In this document: positions 63,481-64,000 of the stretch, piece after piece
Position numbering within the stretch: position 1 is the first letter of the stretch
Layout of the letters: each line of letters starts with the position of its first letter
Assembly (NCBI GenBank): GCA_003194525.1
Contig: NBIV01000025.1
Coordinates: 248,001-312,000 of the forward strand
DNA: 64,000 bases
Source: Gracilariopsis chorda
Lineage: Eukaryota > Rhodophyta > Florideophyceae > Gracilariales > Gracilariaceae
Reading direction: 5' to 3'
Notes under the pieces: model-generated
What the model was told of the DNA's origin: nothing
Seen by the model: the letters and a program-made list of their open reading frames with translations, nothing else
The model's database searches: none
Program-made: the position numbers and the translations under genes

Positions 63481-63946
63481 CCACCGCCCACTGCGCTCTC
63501 TCCCATCTCCCCCCGTCCACATCTTCGCTTCTTCCAACGCGTTCAACCGCTCTCTACCCGCATCCCCCCCCCAAACCCCCCACCCGCAGACTACCAACTC
63601 ACCTACATACACACTCTACAACCAGAGTCCTTTTCACTCTCACCTTCCCCCCCCCCCCCCCCCCGCTCTTTTTCATTCCCCTCCGCTTTTCTAGTCGTTT
63701 TCTTTCTCCCACCGCCTCCCTTCGCTTACGGCAACGTTCCTTTTCCGACTGTTTTTGTCGCCTTCATCTTTATCTCGTCTCTGCCTAAGGTCCTACTCCT
63801 CACTGGGTCGCTCCTTGCGCTCGTTCCTCGTCCGCCGCTCGCGTCCTCCCGCATTCCCGCCCCCGCTTCGCGTCGCTCCGAGCCGTCCCGCACAGCCGAG
63901 CCCGCCGTGCCTCCTTCCCCGACACCCACCACCATCACCCCCTAAA
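63481..63946 (+). promoter_or_regulatory. Pyrimidine-rich leader with an 18-C homopolymer
   Basis: Mostly C and T on the plus strand (CTCTCTCCCATCTCC, CTTTCTCCCACCGCC and similar), with C18 at 63647-63664. Such a strand-biased tract directly upstream of a start codon fits a transcription-initiator or 5' untranslated region of the gene at 63947. Confidence 0.45.
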
Positions 63947-64000
63947 ATGTGCCCCAGTCAAGCCGTGCGTCCGCCATCAGCGCGCCAACTCGAGAATGCC
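63947..64000 (+). CDS. Start of a candidate host gene, cut by the window end
   Basis: ATG 63947-63949 in the context cctaaaATGt (A at -3) opens a frame with 18 codons to the last base, beginning Met-Cys-Pro-Ser-Gln. It follows the CpG block and CT-rich leader and lies outside all transposons. Too short to identify; whether it is a real coding start depends on the sequence beyond the window. Confidence 0.4.
   Translation, partial: MCPSQAVRPPSARQLENA

Noticed and set aside
63022-63694. Long overlapping Arg/Ala/Pro-rich frames in the CpG-rich block
   Set aside because: Open frames on five frames at once are expected at very high GC; none has a domain or good start.

Overview
The window is a eukaryotic, repeat-dominated stretch. 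Roughly 60 of its 64 kb is transposable-element DNA: Ty3/gypsy LTR retrotransposons, a head-to-tail array of Helitrons (rolling-circle transposons with Rep/Pif1-type helicase remnants) and one two-gene PIF/Harbinger DNA transposon. No bacterial operons, Shine-Dalgarno sites or rRNA genes are seen. One candidate host gene begins at the extreme right edge behind a CpG-rich and pyrimidine-rich leader. The species cannot be fixed from sequence alone; a TE-rich, intron-poor lineage such as a multicellular red alga would fit, but this is only a weak guess.

Layout. 1-1887: unassigned DNA with one minus-strand ORF and a tRNA-like A/B-box relic. 1888-19737: three head-to-tail, nearly identical units (period about 7.12 kb) of a Ty3/gypsy element, Gypsy-1, with neighbouring units sharing single LTRs; both outer ends are truncated. 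Its reading frame runs gag, TAG, protease, TGA, acidic spacer plus RT/RNase H/integrase, all in one frame, and both stops are kept in both complete units. 19738-27613: an old, heavily mutated second gypsy element (Gypsy-D) whose 5' LTR is cut by the Gypsy-1 array. 27614-29387: unassigned, AT-rich.

29388-60668: five Helitron copies (H1-H5) joined end to end. Each starts at a TACTAAAG-type terminus and ends at a GCGTGC-GAA-GCACGC hairpin followed by CTTGT. H1 is a decayed long copy with Rep and helicase domains. H3 keeps a 497-codon ORF made by an internal in-frame deletion. H2 and H4 are non-autonomous and carry a 56-bp hairpin-forming minisatellite. H5 is split by a 16.5-kb insertion: Gypsy-3 (LTRs at 44061-44262 and 60393-60593) lies in H5, and Gypsy-3 itself is split by a PIF/Harbinger element (48042-52876, TSD TCA) and by Gypsy-2 (55311-60185, TSD ATGGT). 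Integrase and RNase H coding segments of Gypsy-3 rejoin across the Harbinger insertion, which confirms the nesting order.

60669-64000: non-repetitive transition, rising to a very CpG-rich block (about 62950-63480), an 18-C homopolymer, a CT-rich leader and an ATG in good context at 63947 that stays open to the window end.

Nearly every element gene carries a lesion (frameshifts at homopolymers, nonsense codons, lost catalytic residues). The exception is the 553-aa second protein of the Harbinger element, which is intact.
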